DNA of 64,000 nucleotides from JACKDX01 sp964640175 (GTDB lineage Bacteria; Myxococcota_A; Polyangia; Polyangiales; GCA-016699535). The stretch is taken from the NCBI GenBank assembly GCA_964640175.1, contig CAZXFW010000007.1, positions 1-64,000 on the forward strand. The letters run 5' to 3'. Under the pieces are notes generated by a model that was not told where the DNA came from, did no database searches, and was given only the letters and a program-made list of their open reading frames with translations. The translations under genes and the position numbers were made by a program. This document shows, piece by piece, positions 50,941 to 60,102 of this stretch. The stretch's first letter is position 1. Every line of letters begins with the position of its first letter.

Positions 50941-51852
50941 TTAGACTGATTGAGAAGTATCATCACAAAATACACCCACCGCCTGATAGTGCTGGAGCAT
51001 GCGGGTTCCTTTTTGCAGGGTATCTGACTCGTACAAGTCCAGGGTCGGCTCCATTTCCCTACCCGAAAAGGTATTGGAATACTTGCCAGTAAACACTTCT
51101 TCTGTGGCAATTGTCGCGTGAGTGTTCGGATCAGTTGTGTATTTGTACAGGTGAAACACGCCCCTGGAATCAAAATTTCCAGCAAGCTCTGGGTTATTGG
51201 GTGCAGCGCAGTCCTGCATATCTGGGATGCCTTTACTTGGATCGCCGGGGATAACACCTTCGCAAGCCACTCCCCGCACACCAGTGGTGCTTTGAAACAA
51301 CAAATAAACAGCCTTCCTGTTTAGAGGAATGATAAGTTGCGTGTCATCGATGGTTTCTGGCGTACTTGAGATTTCACTTAAAAAGAAAATTGCGGTCATT
51401 GTGTTATTTGGATCATCGCATTTCAAGGGTGCAGGATGGTTGCCGCCCTCGGCATACACACCGCACCAGTTGCAATCCGGACCGACTGAGAGGTAGGCCG
51501 TCCATTCTGTGTTTTTGGGATCCACGATGGCTTCATAGATGTCACAGGTGGAGGCTGGTCCTGTTGAGTTTGCATTTGTAGTGTCGGTTGCTTTGAGAGA
51601 AGCGGGACACTCGCTACCTGCTACAAAGGGATCTTGGTATTCCGGGAAATTGAGGCATGCCAATTGGTACTGCCGGTATCCACGCGCCGCGCCATACAAC
51701 CCACAGCTTGACAATTCCAAGGGGGCGATAACCCAGTTATCTGAGACCTGTTTCTCGAGAGTTAGCTTGGTTTCTGTTGTAGCAGGCGCTGCACTGCATG
51801 CGGAAAAAGTCAGTGCGGCTAGAAAAGTAGAATGTAAGCGATTAAAACCCAT
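50941..51852 (-). CDS. Secreted lipoprotein of unknown function
   Basis: A 303-aa predicted lipoprotein. The ATG at 51852 is chosen because GGGAG lies eight bases upstream and the N-terminus MGFNRLHSTFLAALTFSAC is a lipoprotein signal (Cys19). A longer frame starts at 51912. The mature protein has about 11 Cys, suggesting disulfides, and a C-terminal YQAVGVFCDD strand. No family is recognised. It is divergent from the TolC-adaptor-permease operon with about 35 bp between starts, so it may be regulated with that pump. Confidence 0.7.
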   Translation of the reverse strand: MGFNRLHSTFLAALTFSACSAAPATTETKLTLEKQVSDNWVIAPLELSSCGLYGAARGYRQYQLACLNFPEYQDPFVAGSECPASLKATDTTNANSTGPASTCDIYEAIVDPKNTEWTAYLSVGPDCNWCGVYAEGGNHPAPLKCDDPNNTMTAIFFLSEISSTPETIDDTQLIIPLNRKAVYLLFQSTTGVRGVACEGVIPGDPSKGIPDMQDCAAPNNPELAGNFDSRGVFHLYKYTTDPNTHATIATEEVFTGKYSNTFSGREMEPTLDLYESDTLQKGTRMLQHYQAVGVFCDDTSQSV

Positions 51853-51887
51853 AACACATGCTCCCATACTCAAGAATGTAAAGAACC

Positions 51888-53363
51888 ATGACACGGTTTG
51901 GTGTTTGCGCAAGGTTAGCCATCACTCGTTGGCAATCGTTGCGTGGCTGTCGTAGAACCCGCCTCGTGTTGGAATTATGCACATGCCAATGGCTCTGGCT
52001 GCTCCGAAGTATAGGTGTGATGGCGTTGGGTCTTATGTTTCCGTCGCTAGGTGAAGCCCAGGTAAATACTTCAACGAATACAACAGGTTCGGTTACTTCG
52101 AATCAAGTCGAGGATGAGCTTTCCGCAGATCTGACTCTGGAGCGGGCGCTTTGGGTGGCTTGGCGAAACAATGAAGTCAGTGGTTCAGCCAAGCAGCGGG
52201 TAATGGCTGCAGACGCGCGAGTGGATCGCGCTTTTTCCTTTTTTATGCCAAGGGTTACGCTTGCGGGGAGTTATACACGCCGAGCCTATCAGACCGAACG
52301 TGTGGTGGGTGACCAACATGTCGTCATTCAAAACCACAATGCATTGGCGGCATCCGGAACGGCAAGGCTTGCGCTGTTTGATGCCAGAGGCTTCCCTTTG
52401 CTGGATCAGTCAAAGCATGAACGAGACGCAGCGCGATTTGATGCAATCAATATCAAACGGGTGTTTGCGAATACCGTAGCCAGGGCATTCATTCTTAGTT
52501 TAGGGCTAGAGCACGTGTATCATGCAGCTGAAAGGCGTGTGATGTACGCCAAAGAGAATTTGGAGCAAGCCAAGCAACGGGCAGAGCTTGGGCTAGTAAG
52601 CTCTAATGATGTGACGCGTGCCGAGCTAGAACACACATCGGCTGAAACGGCGCTCAGTCAGACGATTATTGATATGCAGCAAAGCCGTCTTGAGCTTGGG
52701 AATCTGCTTACCAAACCTGTTAAAGGGAATCTTATCGAGCCTACGACGCTCTTAGCGCAGGCTTCTGGTGCCCACGGCAATCCAGGGCCGATGATTAAGA
52801 GAGCACTCAAGCTGCGTCCCGATCTTCATGCCGCACAAAGTGCCACCGAGGCACTTAAAGCTTCGGCCGATGAACCAGCATTGCGTGCATTGCCTAGTTT
52901 AGGGGCTGTTGGACAGGTGCGCGCCACCAATGAGGCGGGCATTTCGGGCCGCAATATTGATGGCTATGTTGGCGCAGAGCTTGTATGGGAACTATGGGAT
53001 GGAGGCAGTCGTAGCGCCGAAGAAGAAGAGCGTGATGCAGTGGCGGTCATTGGAGACCTTGACGTAAGAGTGATGGCGAGACAGCTCAGCGTAGAAATCC
53101 ATAAGACCTTGGTGATGCTTAAGCAGGGGCAGCAAGCGGAGAAACAAGCACAGCTTGCAGTGACGTCTGCCAAGCGTAACAGTAAAGAAATCGGCGAACT
53201 TTATCGCCAGGGATTGGCTACCGCCCTATTGGTGGCTGATGCCAATGTACAGTTGTTTGAAGCGGAAGTGGCGCATACTCAGGCAAAGTATGGAGTCGCA
53301 GTGGCGTTGATTGATTTGCGTACGGCCTTAGGACTAGACCCGCTGGGGAGGAAATTGAAATGA
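51888..53363 (+). CDS. TolC-family outer-membrane efflux channel
   Basis: The outer-membrane exit duct for an RND pump. The 491-aa frame begins at ATG 51888; a hydrophobic signal (RSIGVMALGLMFPSLGEA) lies 40-57 residues in, so a later start (for example GTG 51966) is likely. Two OEP repeats are visible: LTLERALWVAWRNN opening the first, and the EQAKQRAELGLVSSNDVTRAE and GELYRQGLATALLVADANVQL helices in each half. It overlaps the adaptor gene by 4 bp. It may also serve the orphan adaptor-permease pair at 11148-15394 (inference). Confidence 0.87.
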   Translation: MTRFGVCARLAITRWQSLRGCRRTRLVLELCTCQWLWLLRSIGVMALGLMFPSLGEAQVNTSTNTTGSVTSNQVEDELSADLTLERALWVAWRNNEVSGSAKQRVMAADARVDRAFSFFMPRVTLAGSYTRRAYQTERVVGDQHVVIQNHNALAASGTARLALFDARGFPLLDQSKHERDAARFDAINIKRVFANTVARAFILSLGLEHVYHAAERRVMYAKENLEQAKQRAELGLVSSNDVTRAELEHTSAETALSQTIIDMQQSRLELGNLLTKPVKGNLIEPTTLLAQASGAHGNPGPMIKRALKLRPDLHAAQSATEALKASADEPALRALPSLGAVGQVRATNEAGISGRNIDGYVGAELVWELWDGGSRSAEEEERDAVAVIGDLDVRVMARQLSVEIHKTLVMLKQGQQAEKQAQLAVTSAKRNSKEIGELYRQGLATALLVADANVQLFEAEVAHTQAKYGVAVALIDLRTALGLDPLGRKLK

Positions 53364-54478
53364 GAATCCCATTACACCGATGGGCATTGAGCATCATTCT
53401 TTGCATAGGAGGATTGGCGTCCATTGCTGGCTGCAATCGGAGTTCGTCAAAAGAGTCGGCTCCCAAAGGTGTTCGGCAGGGCCCTGGGTTGCTTTTTCCT
53501 GTGGAGGTTTTATCGCTATCTGAAAAACAGGTTGAGTACACCGTGACCGCTGTGGGTTCTGTCGAAGCGTATGAGCGTGTTCAGATTACGGCACGGGTTG
53601 CAGGTGTTATTGAGCGCGTACGTTTTCGTGAAGGCGACGTGGTACGCCAGGGAAAAGTCCTTGCCGAAATCGAGCCGCAGAAGTATGCGCTTAGCGTAGA
53701 ATCCGCACGCGCGACATTGGAGAAAAATAAAGCTGCACAGAGCGAGGCCAAGGCAGGAGTCGAGCGTCGCGAGTCGGCACTGAAGAAAACGCCCGGACTG
53801 ATTCCCGAAGAAGAGGTGGAAACGTGGCGCACGAAGGGTCAGGTTTCGAGTGCCGAAGTTGCGCAAGCTCAGGCGGAGCTTAAACAGGCGTCTTTGAACT
53901 TGCGTGATGCATTTGTACGCTCTCCCATTTCAGGGACTATCGAAACGCGTACCGTAGAGACTGGGCAATATGTTCAGCCAGGGACCGTTCTGGGGACATT
54001 AGTGCAACGCAACCCACTGTTGTTGCGATTTCAAGTGACCGAAGCGGAAGCGGCCCATTTAAAACCGGATATGACTGTTCAATTTCATACACGGGACGAT
54101 CAAAACACCTATACGGCAGCGATTACGCATGTGGCGCAAGCCGCGGACGAAACGTCTCGATTGGTTCCCATTATTGGTGAGGTGGATGCCAAAATTGCAG
54201 AGGCACTGCGGCCTGGAACGTTTGCCGAAGTGACTGTTCCTGTGGGAGCTCCAGCCCAGGCATTGGTGGTGCCGCAAACCGCGATTCGTCCAGGTGAAAA
54301 GGGCTTTGTCGGGTTTGTGGTCGATAACGATAAGGCGTATGAGCGCATTTTAACCTTGGGCATGCGTACCGCCGATGGCCTTGTGGAAGTGCGTGCAGGC
54401 CTGAAAGCCGGTGAACTTCTGGTGGTGCGCGGCGCCGAGGCATTACGTGATGGTGTGAAAGTGAAGATTTCACGCTGA
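53360..54478 (+). CDS. RND efflux adaptor lipoprotein
   Basis: A membrane-fusion protein of 372 aa. The signal ends with SIAGC (Cys25), so it is probably lipid anchored. The lipoyl halves, an alpha-hairpin (ESARATLEKNKAAQSEAKAG) and the FVRSPISGTIETRTVETGQY hallmark are present. GGGGAGG eight bases ahead gives a strong ribosome site, and ATGA overlaps the tolC-like gene. The permease follows after 139 bp. Confidence 0.9.
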   Translation: MRIPLHRWALSIILCIGGLASIAGCNRSSSKESAPKGVRQGPGLLFPVEVLSLSEKQVEYTVTAVGSVEAYERVQITARVAGVIERVRFREGDVVRQGKVLAEIEPQKYALSVESARATLEKNKAAQSEAKAGVERRESALKKTPGLIPEEEVETWRTKGQVSSAEVAQAQAELKQASLNLRDAFVRSPISGTIETRTVETGQYVQPGTVLGTLVQRNPLLLRFQVTEAEAAHLKPDMTVQFHTRDDQNTYTAAITHVAQAADETSRLVPIIGEVDAKIAEALRPGTFAEVTVPVGAPAQALVVPQTAIRPGEKGFVGFVVDNDKAYERILTLGMRTADGLVEVRAGLKAGELLVVRGAEALRDGVKVKISR

Positions 54479-54617
54479 CATGAAAAAAAGAAGGGCTGCT
54501 ACCCCAGTGCTTTGTGCTAAAGCTCAGCTCATACATACCGGCTGGGTGAGTTATGAGATAGGCTCTGGTGTCTTTTCCTTGGCTCGGCAGTAAGTCTAAC
54601 CAAGCGGTAGGTGTGCG

Positions 54618-57600
54618 GTGAACTTAACCGAAGTTTGTATCAGAAAACCTTTGTTTGCCTGGATGCTCATGACAGCCACGGTGGTGTTTGGTGCTGTTGC
54701 GATGAGCCGTATCGGCATCAGTCAATTTCCCGATGTGGATTTCCCTATTATTTCAATCGCTATTACATGGGAAGGTGCAGCGCCGGAAATAATCGAACAC
54801 GATGTGGTCGAGATCGTTGAAGAAGCTGTTGTTCAGGTCGAAGGTGTTCGCACGATTACTTCGTCTTCACGTCAAAGCAGTGCGTCGATTTCGGTAGAGC
54901 TTGATCTCAAAAGAGACGTAGATCTTGCGATGCAAGACATTCAAGCCAAGGTTTCCCAAGTACAAAATAGGTTGCCTCAGGATGTCGAGCCTCCGGTAAT
55001 TTCAAAAACAAATCCGGAGGATCAGCCCATCATGTGGGTGGGTCTTTCAGGGCCCTTTCCTCAACAGCTTCTGTCAGATACAGCACGCTATGTTCTGAAA
55101 GAGAAGCTGCAAGCGGTTTCAGGAGTGGGTGAGGTCATGATGGGCGGATATCTAGAACGCAATGTGCGTATCTGGATTGATGCCAGCAAACTGGATGAAC
55201 GCAATGTGACTGTTAACGAAGTGCTTTTAGCGCTACGCCGCGAGCATGTGGAGTTACCTGCGGGCTATTTGCAAACAGAAGGCCGCGAGGTGACGGTCCG
55301 TGTGCTCGGCGAAGCACTTGATCTCGATGCGCTACGGCAAATCGTTGTTCGTGAAACCGATGGTGCTGCTATCTACTTAAAAGATGTGGCGCTCGTGGAA
55401 GATGGATTTGAAGATCTCCGAAGGTTTTCTCGCGTCAACGGGCAGCCAGCCCAAGGATTGGGTATTAAGAAGCAGCGTGGCTCAAATGCCGTGGCGGTGG
55501 CCCAAGGTGTGCGACGTGTGCTCACCGACATCAAAAAAACACTGCCACAAGGTATGGATGTAGGCGTCAACTTTGATTCGACGAAGTTTATTGAAGAGTC
55601 TGTGCATGAGATTCAGTTTGAGTTGCTTTTGTCGATTCTTTTAACAGGACTTGTCTGTTGGGTGTTTTTAGGATCGCTTTCAAGTACGCTCAATGTGGTT
55701 CTGGCAATTCCTATGTCGCTTTTAGGAACTGTCGCAACGATTTATTTTCTTGGCTATACATTAAATACGTTCACGCTTTTGGCGCTTGCGCTGTGTGTTG
55801 GCATTGTCGTCGACGATGCGATTATGGTGCTTGAAAACATTTTCAGGCATGCCGAAGCCGGCAAAGACCGTGTTTCTGCAGCTCGTGAAGGCACTTCCGA
55901 AATTACGTTTGCTGCGCTTGCTGCCACGTTGGCAGTGATTGCCATCTTCATTCCCGTGATCTTCATGGAAGGCGTCTTGGGTCGGTTTTTTTTGCAATTT
56001 GGTGTCACGCTTAGCGTTGCTGTGTTGTTGTCCTATGTAGAAGCTGTCACGTTGGCACCTGCACGTTGTGCGCAAATGCTTAAGGTCTCTCATGAGGCGC
56101 GGCGTGGGCTCGGCCAGCTTGTGGATCGTGGTTTTGATCGGTTATCGACGGCTTATGCATGGGTCCTGGAACGTGGGCTACGGCATCCTTTAACCGTCTT
56201 GGCGCTTACGGTTGTGGTGTTAATAGGCTCGTTTGGGATTGGCCGACAGCTCAAGGGAGAGTTTGTTCCCTCACAAGATCAGAGCAGGATCATTGTGCGG
56301 CTGCAAACGGCAGTAGGCTCTGACATTGGTGAAACCAATCGCATTATGCAACGTGTGGAAGAGTTTGCATCAAAACGTCCTGAGGTGCAGCGCATGTTTA
56401 CGGTTGTTGGTGGATTTGCGGGTGCATCGGCTGTGAATATGGGTATGCTGTTTTTGACACTCAAGCCACCTCAAGAACGTGCACTTGATCAAAACGCGTT
56501 TTCAGATGTGTTGCGGCGTGAATTTAATTCATATCCTGGAGTGCGTGCCGTCGTGCAAGACTTGTCTCAATCTGGATTTACGGCGCAACGTGGCTTTCCT
56601 GTGGAATTTTCTGTGCAAGGGCCTAACTGGGACACATTGGTGGGTATTTCGGAAGCCATTATGAAAAAGCTTCGGGAAAGCGGTACGGTGGTTGATCTAG
56701 ATAGCAACTACGAATTGGGCATTCCTGAGCTGCGCATTATTCCCGACCGTGCCCGTTGTGCAGACCTTGGTATTTCCGTGCAAGATGTTGCAACGGCGCT
56801 CAATGCTTTGGTGGGCGGTGTGCAGGCAGGCAAGTACAGTTCAGGAGGGAGGCGAGTGGATGTATGGGTGAAGCTCCTTGCTGCACAGCGTTCCCGCCCT
56901 GAAGATATTGGCCGGCTTCATGTAAAAAATGCCAAAGGCGATTTAATTCCTTTATCGGCGCTTGTGACACAGGAAGAAAAACCATCGTTGCAATCCATTA
57001 CGCGCCGTGATCGTGAGCGTGCGATCAGCATGTTTGCGAACGTTGCACAAGGTCATTCGCAGAACGAGGCGCTGGCTTTGGTGGAACAATTTTCCAAAGA
57101 CTTGCCTGATGGCTACCGCTTGGTGCTGAGTGGTCAGAGCATGGCATTCCGAGAATCGATGGGCGGCTTATGGTTTGCGCTCATCTTGGGCATACTTGTG
57201 TCGTATATGGTGCTTGTCTCGCAGTTTAACTCGTTGATGCATCCTTTAACCGTGCTTAGTATTCTTCCACTCTCTGCGGCAGGCGCATTGGTGTCTTTAT
57301 GGATTGCGGGCCATACCATCAATATTTTTAGCATGATTGGGCTTTTGTTGTTGATGGGTATCGTCAAAAAGAATTCTATTATCCTTGTGGACTATGCCAG
57401 CCAACTTCAGAAACAGGGCAGCGATGCGTTGACGTCGATGCTGCGTGCAGGGCCTGTGCGTTTGCGTCCCATCCTGATGACATCGGTGGCTACCTTGATG
57501 GCAGCCCTGCCGCCAGCGCTGGCCCTCGGTCCAGGTGCCGAAATTCGTGCGCCTATGGCTGTGGCCGTCATTGGTGGCATCTTATTGGCAACCACCTTGA

Positions 57601-57743
57601 GTCTGGTGGTAGTGCCTGTGTTTTATGTCACTGCAGATCGTACTGTCACCCGGTTACGCAGCTGGATCAGTGCCTTCGGAGGCAAACCGCCAGCGGTTGA
57701 AAATAATCCGCCAGGCTCGATCGAGACGATCAAGAATGATTGA
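54618..57743 (+). CDS. RND efflux permease (HAE1 type)
   Basis: A 1041-aa proton-coupled exporter starting at GTG 54618. TM1 is MNLTEVCIRKPLFAWMLMTA. The proton relay is intact: Asp pair in VGIVVDDAIMVLENIFRH and Lys in MGIVKKNSIILVDYA. It completes a self-contained tripartite pump with the two genes upstream. Sequence pattern differs enough from the 12311 permease that a different substrate range is likely. Confidence 0.93.
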   Translation: MNLTEVCIRKPLFAWMLMTATVVFGAVAMSRIGISQFPDVDFPIISIAITWEGAAPEIIEHDVVEIVEEAVVQVEGVRTITSSSRQSSASISVELDLKRDVDLAMQDIQAKVSQVQNRLPQDVEPPVISKTNPEDQPIMWVGLSGPFPQQLLSDTARYVLKEKLQAVSGVGEVMMGGYLERNVRIWIDASKLDERNVTVNEVLLALRREHVELPAGYLQTEGREVTVRVLGEALDLDALRQIVVRETDGAAIYLKDVALVEDGFEDLRRFSRVNGQPAQGLGIKKQRGSNAVAVAQGVRRVLTDIKKTLPQGMDVGVNFDSTKFIEESVHEIQFELLLSILLTGLVCWVFLGSLSSTLNVVLAIPMSLLGTVATIYFLGYTLNTFTLLALALCVGIVVDDAIMVLENIFRHAEAGKDRVSAAREGTSEITFAALAATLAVIAIFIPVIFMEGVLGRFFLQFGVTLSVAVLLSYVEAVTLAPARCAQMLKVSHEARRGLGQLVDRGFDRLSTAYAWVLERGLRHPLTVLALTVVVLIGSFGIGRQLKGEFVPSQDQSRIIVRLQTAVGSDIGETNRIMQRVEEFASKRPEVQRMFTVVGGFAGASAVNMGMLFLTLKPPQERALDQNAFSDVLRREFNSYPGVRAVVQDLSQSGFTAQRGFPVEFSVQGPNWDTLVGISEAIMKKLRESGTVVDLDSNYELGIPELRIIPDRARCADLGISVQDVATALNALVGGVQAGKYSSGGRRVDVWVKLLAAQRSRPEDIGRLHVKNAKGDLIPLSALVTQEEKPSLQSITRRDRERAISMFANVAQGHSQNEALALVEQFSKDLPDGYRLVLSGQSMAFRESMGGLWFALILGILVSYMVLVSQFNSLMHPLTVLSILPLSAAGALVSLWIAGHTINIFSMIGLLLLMGIVKKNSIILVDYASQLQKQGSDALTSMLRAGPVRLRPILMTSVATLMAALPPALALGPGAEIRAPMAVAVIGGILLATTLSLVVVPVFYVTADRTVTRLRSWISAFGGKPPAVENNPPGSIETIKND

Positions 57744-57791
57744 CCTCCGAGCAATAGCAAGATCCTAACAGGAGTAACTGCTACCTAGCGA

Positions 57792-58976
57792 CTATTGAAA
57801 AAACGTTTCTGGATTGCAGGCGAAAAATTGATCGAGGGAAAGACCACCCGTACCAATGAGTATGGGTTGTGCTTTGGGGTAGTGGGTAACGAACGCCGCG
57901 ATGCCTCCGGCAGGTTTATCCCGTCCGCTTTTGACCTCGATTGCCCAGGTGGTTTGTCCTGTCGTCACCACGAAATCGACTTCGTGGTTTCCTTTGCGCC
58001 AGTAACCGATCCAGTAGGGCAGTTTGCTCAGATGATTCAGCAAATGGGCGCCCACGGCATTTTCGACTAGACGTCCCCACCATGCGGTGTCCTGACGGGC
58101 TCGATCGTAGGGGCGCAAACTTGCCGCATTGATGAGCGCATTGTTCCATAGCACGAGCTTTGGGCTTGATGCGCGCTGGCGCGTTGCTCCCTTTCGGAAC
58201 AGTTGCAAGCCGCTGAGCAAGAAAGCGCGCTCCAGAAGCTGAATGTAGTGTGCTAACGTCGTGGTGTTTCCTGCATCCTGCAACTGTCCCAGCATTTTGT
58301 TGTAAGCCATGATCTGTGCGGGTAATTGGGTTGCCAGCAAAAATGCGCTTCTGAGAAGTGACGGTTTGTGTATAGTGTGCAACGCCATGACATCGCGCGC
58401 CAACACGGCTTCGATCAGCGAGTCGGTGATGTATGCCCGCCACAACGGGTAGTCATGAATCATGCTTGCTGCGCCAGGATAGCCTCCGTAGAAGATCCAT
58501 TGCTCAAGCGTCCATCCAAATGCTTGTTGGCATTCTGAAAAAGACCAGTGTGGGCAATAATGTAGCAAAAAGCGTCCGGCTAAGCTTTCGGTGGCCCCCT
58601 TGCTGAGCATTAACGCAGACGAGCCCAATACAATCACCTTGATCGATCGTTTGGAAGCGCGATCTTCATCCCAACGCTGTTTGATCACTTCACTCCACCC
58701 ATTTATTTTTTGCACCTCGTCTAGCACCAACAAAGGTGGCGCCTTCGTGCTTGACTGGCGGGCCAGTTGCCACTGCGCACCAATCCATTCCGCTCCCACG
58801 GGACGGGGAGCATCGGCACTCGCGTAGTGCACTGGGCCGTCCCATGCTTCGCCGAGCTGGCGCACTGCCGTGGTTTTTCCGACTTGGCGAGGACCGGTCA
58901 CGAGTTGAATTAGAGGGACCGCCTGGGCCAGACCATGTTGTATTGCGGTCACCACACTTCGTTGATAGCCCTGCAT
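57792..58976 (-). CDS. AAA+ ATPase with DUF4143 domain
   Basis: A 394-aa P-loop protein common in prokaryotes and often near mobile or defence DNA; the cellular role is unsettled. Walker A GPRQVGKTT (28-36) and Walker B LLVLDE (82-87) are intact. The C-terminal DUF4143 domain has a PD-(D/E)XK-like pattern, EVDFVV (Asp334) and IEVKSG (Glu347-Val-Lys349). It is convergent with the RND permease gene. Two palindromes 30-65 bp upstream of the start suggest tight control. No good ribosome site precedes the ATG. Confidence 0.88.
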   Translation of the reverse strand: MQGYQRSVVTAIQHGLAQAVPLIQLVTGPRQVGKTTAVRQLGEAWDGPVHYASADAPRPVGAEWIGAQWQLARQSSTKAPPLLVLDEVQKINGWSEVIKQRWDEDRASKRSIKVIVLGSSALMLSKGATESLAGRFLLHYCPHWSFSECQQAFGWTLEQWIFYGGYPGAASMIHDYPLWRAYITDSLIEAVLARDVMALHTIHKPSLLRSAFLLATQLPAQIMAYNKMLGQLQDAGNTTTLAHYIQLLERAFLLSGLQLFRKGATRQRASSPKLVLWNNALINAASLRPYDRARQDTAWWGRLVENAVGAHLLNHLSKLPYWIGYWRKGNHEVDFVVTTGQTTWAIEVKSGRDKPAGGIAAFVTHYPKAQPILIGTGGLSLDQFFACNPETFFQ

Positions 58977-59004
58977 GGTTCTAGGTTAGTAGGTTTTGGA
59001 TTAG

Positions 59005-59043
59005 TACTCAATAACTGAGTAAAATTACTCAATAGTTGAGTAA
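59005..59043. promoter_or_regulatory. Two tandem 18-bp palindromic operators
   Basis: TACTCAATAACTGAGTAA (59005-59022) and TACTCAATAGTTGAGTAA (59026-59043) share 16 of 18 bases; each has ACTCA/TGAGT arms. Their 21-bp period is two helical turns, so two dimers would bind on the same face. They sit where the DUF4143 ATPase promoter should be. Confidence 0.6.
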
Positions 59044-59112
59044 TTTGGGATCTAAGAATCAATCTACTGATATTGTTACATATTTTAGGTATGTTCAGTG
59101 GAACTGGGGCTG

Positions 59113-59751
59113 CTATGAAGAAGAATGAGTCCGGCGTTGTTGGAGCCACACCCTCAGGGCTTCAATGATGCCCGGCAGAATCGACAGAAAGATCACTACG
59201 ACGATGACTTTTTCGATGTGTTCAATCACCACTGGGAAGCGCGCTCCCAAGAAGTAGCCGATGAATGTCATGGAAAACACCCACGCGATGCCGCCAATCA
59301 CATTAAAGCTGGCGAACTTGCGGTAGGTCATGTTGGCAATTCCCGCCACCACAGGGACAAAGGTGCGCACGATAGGCATAAAGCGCGCCAGAATGATGGC
59401 TTTGCCACCGTGTCTCTCATAAAAGTCGTGAGCTTTTCGCAGGTGTTCTGGGCGAAACCAACGGGAGCGGGGCTTGTTGAATAAAGCCATCCCGGTTTTA
59501 GAGCCAATCCAATATGAGATCGCGTCGCCTAAGATGGCCATGGGAATCAACAGAACATTGAGCATAAGAAGGCTGAGATCACCTTTGGCGGCATAGAGCC
59601 CTGCCATCACAAGCAGTGAGTCGCCTGGTAAAAAGAACACCAGGGCACCCGTTTCCAAAAAAATGATCAGCGCTAAGCCCGGGTAGCCTCCCCAGACAAT
59701 AAGCTGACCAGGGTCGCGAATGATATCGACAAGCCAGTGAACGAAAGTCAC
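59113..59751 (-). CDS. DedA-family membrane protein
   Basis: A 212-aa inner-membrane protein, recently linked in other bacteria to lipid flipping and proton-dependent transport. The start is GTG 59751. The core has LETGALVFFLPGDSLLVMAG (about 30-49), YWIGSKTGMALFNKPRSRWF with RHGGKAIILARFMPIVRTFVPVVAG in the second half. About four to five TM segments are seen. Divergent from rpmG, sharing 168 bp of intergenic DNA. Confidence 0.92.
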   Translation of the reverse strand: MTFVHWLVDIIRDPGQLIVWGGYPGLALIIFLETGALVFFLPGDSLLVMAGLYAAKGDLSLLMLNVLLIPMAILGDAISYWIGSKTGMALFNKPRSRWFRPEHLRKAHDFYERHGGKAIILARFMPIVRTFVPVVAGIANMTYRKFASFNVIGGIAWVFSMTFIGYFLGARFPVVIEHIEKVIVVVIFLSILPGIIEALRVWLQQRRTHSSS

Positions 59752-59825
59752 GCGCGCCCATTAACACACTCCCCGAAGAGAGTACAGTACTACTGTAATA
59801 TGTTATTTTTTTGATGGTGCTGTAA

Positions 59826-59853
59826 TTGCAAGTTTTCTCGGCCGGCTTATAAA
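59826..59853 (+). promoter_or_regulatory. Predicted sigma70 promoter of rpmG
   Basis: TTGCAA (59826-59831), a 16-bp spacer and TATAAA (59848-59853), about 65 bp ahead of the rpmG ATG. Good match to the consensus. Confidence 0.55.
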
Positions 59854-59919
59854 AAGCATATCCCTTGCGATTCCGAGCGCTCCGAGCTATGAGCACAGTC
59901 CAAACTCAGGGGTAAACGC

Positions 59920-60087
59920 ATGCGGGATTTGATTCGATTGGTGTCTTCGGCAGGTACGGGTTACACGTATTACACTTCTAAAAATAAGCGCACCACCACG
60001 GACAAGCTTAAGTTCAAAAAGTATGATCCGAAAGTGCGCAAGCACGTGGAGTTCACCGAAGCCAAAATGCCCAATCCCAAAGGGTGA
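59920..60087 (+). CDS. rpmG: 50S ribosomal protein L33
   Basis: A structural protein of the large ribosomal subunit. The 55-codon gene encodes MRDLIRLVSSAGTGYTYYTS followed by KNKRTTTDKL and the VRKHVEFTEAK end, matching L33. No CxxC zinc pairs are present, so this is the C-minus, zinc-independent form. AGGGGT lies 5-6 bases ahead of the ATG, and a good promoter is upstream. It stands alone, with no rpmB beside it. Confidence 0.95.
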   Translation: MRDLIRLVSSAGTGYTYYTSKNKRTTTDKLKFKKYDPKVRKHVEFTEAKMPNPKG

Positions 60088-60102
60088 TCAAGGCAAGAGT
60101 AC

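Noticed and set aside
57760..57775. AGGAGTAACT shared by 57770 and 61536 as a REP element
   Set aside because: The match is only about 10 bases, resembles a ribosome-site sequence, and lacks a shared palindrome.
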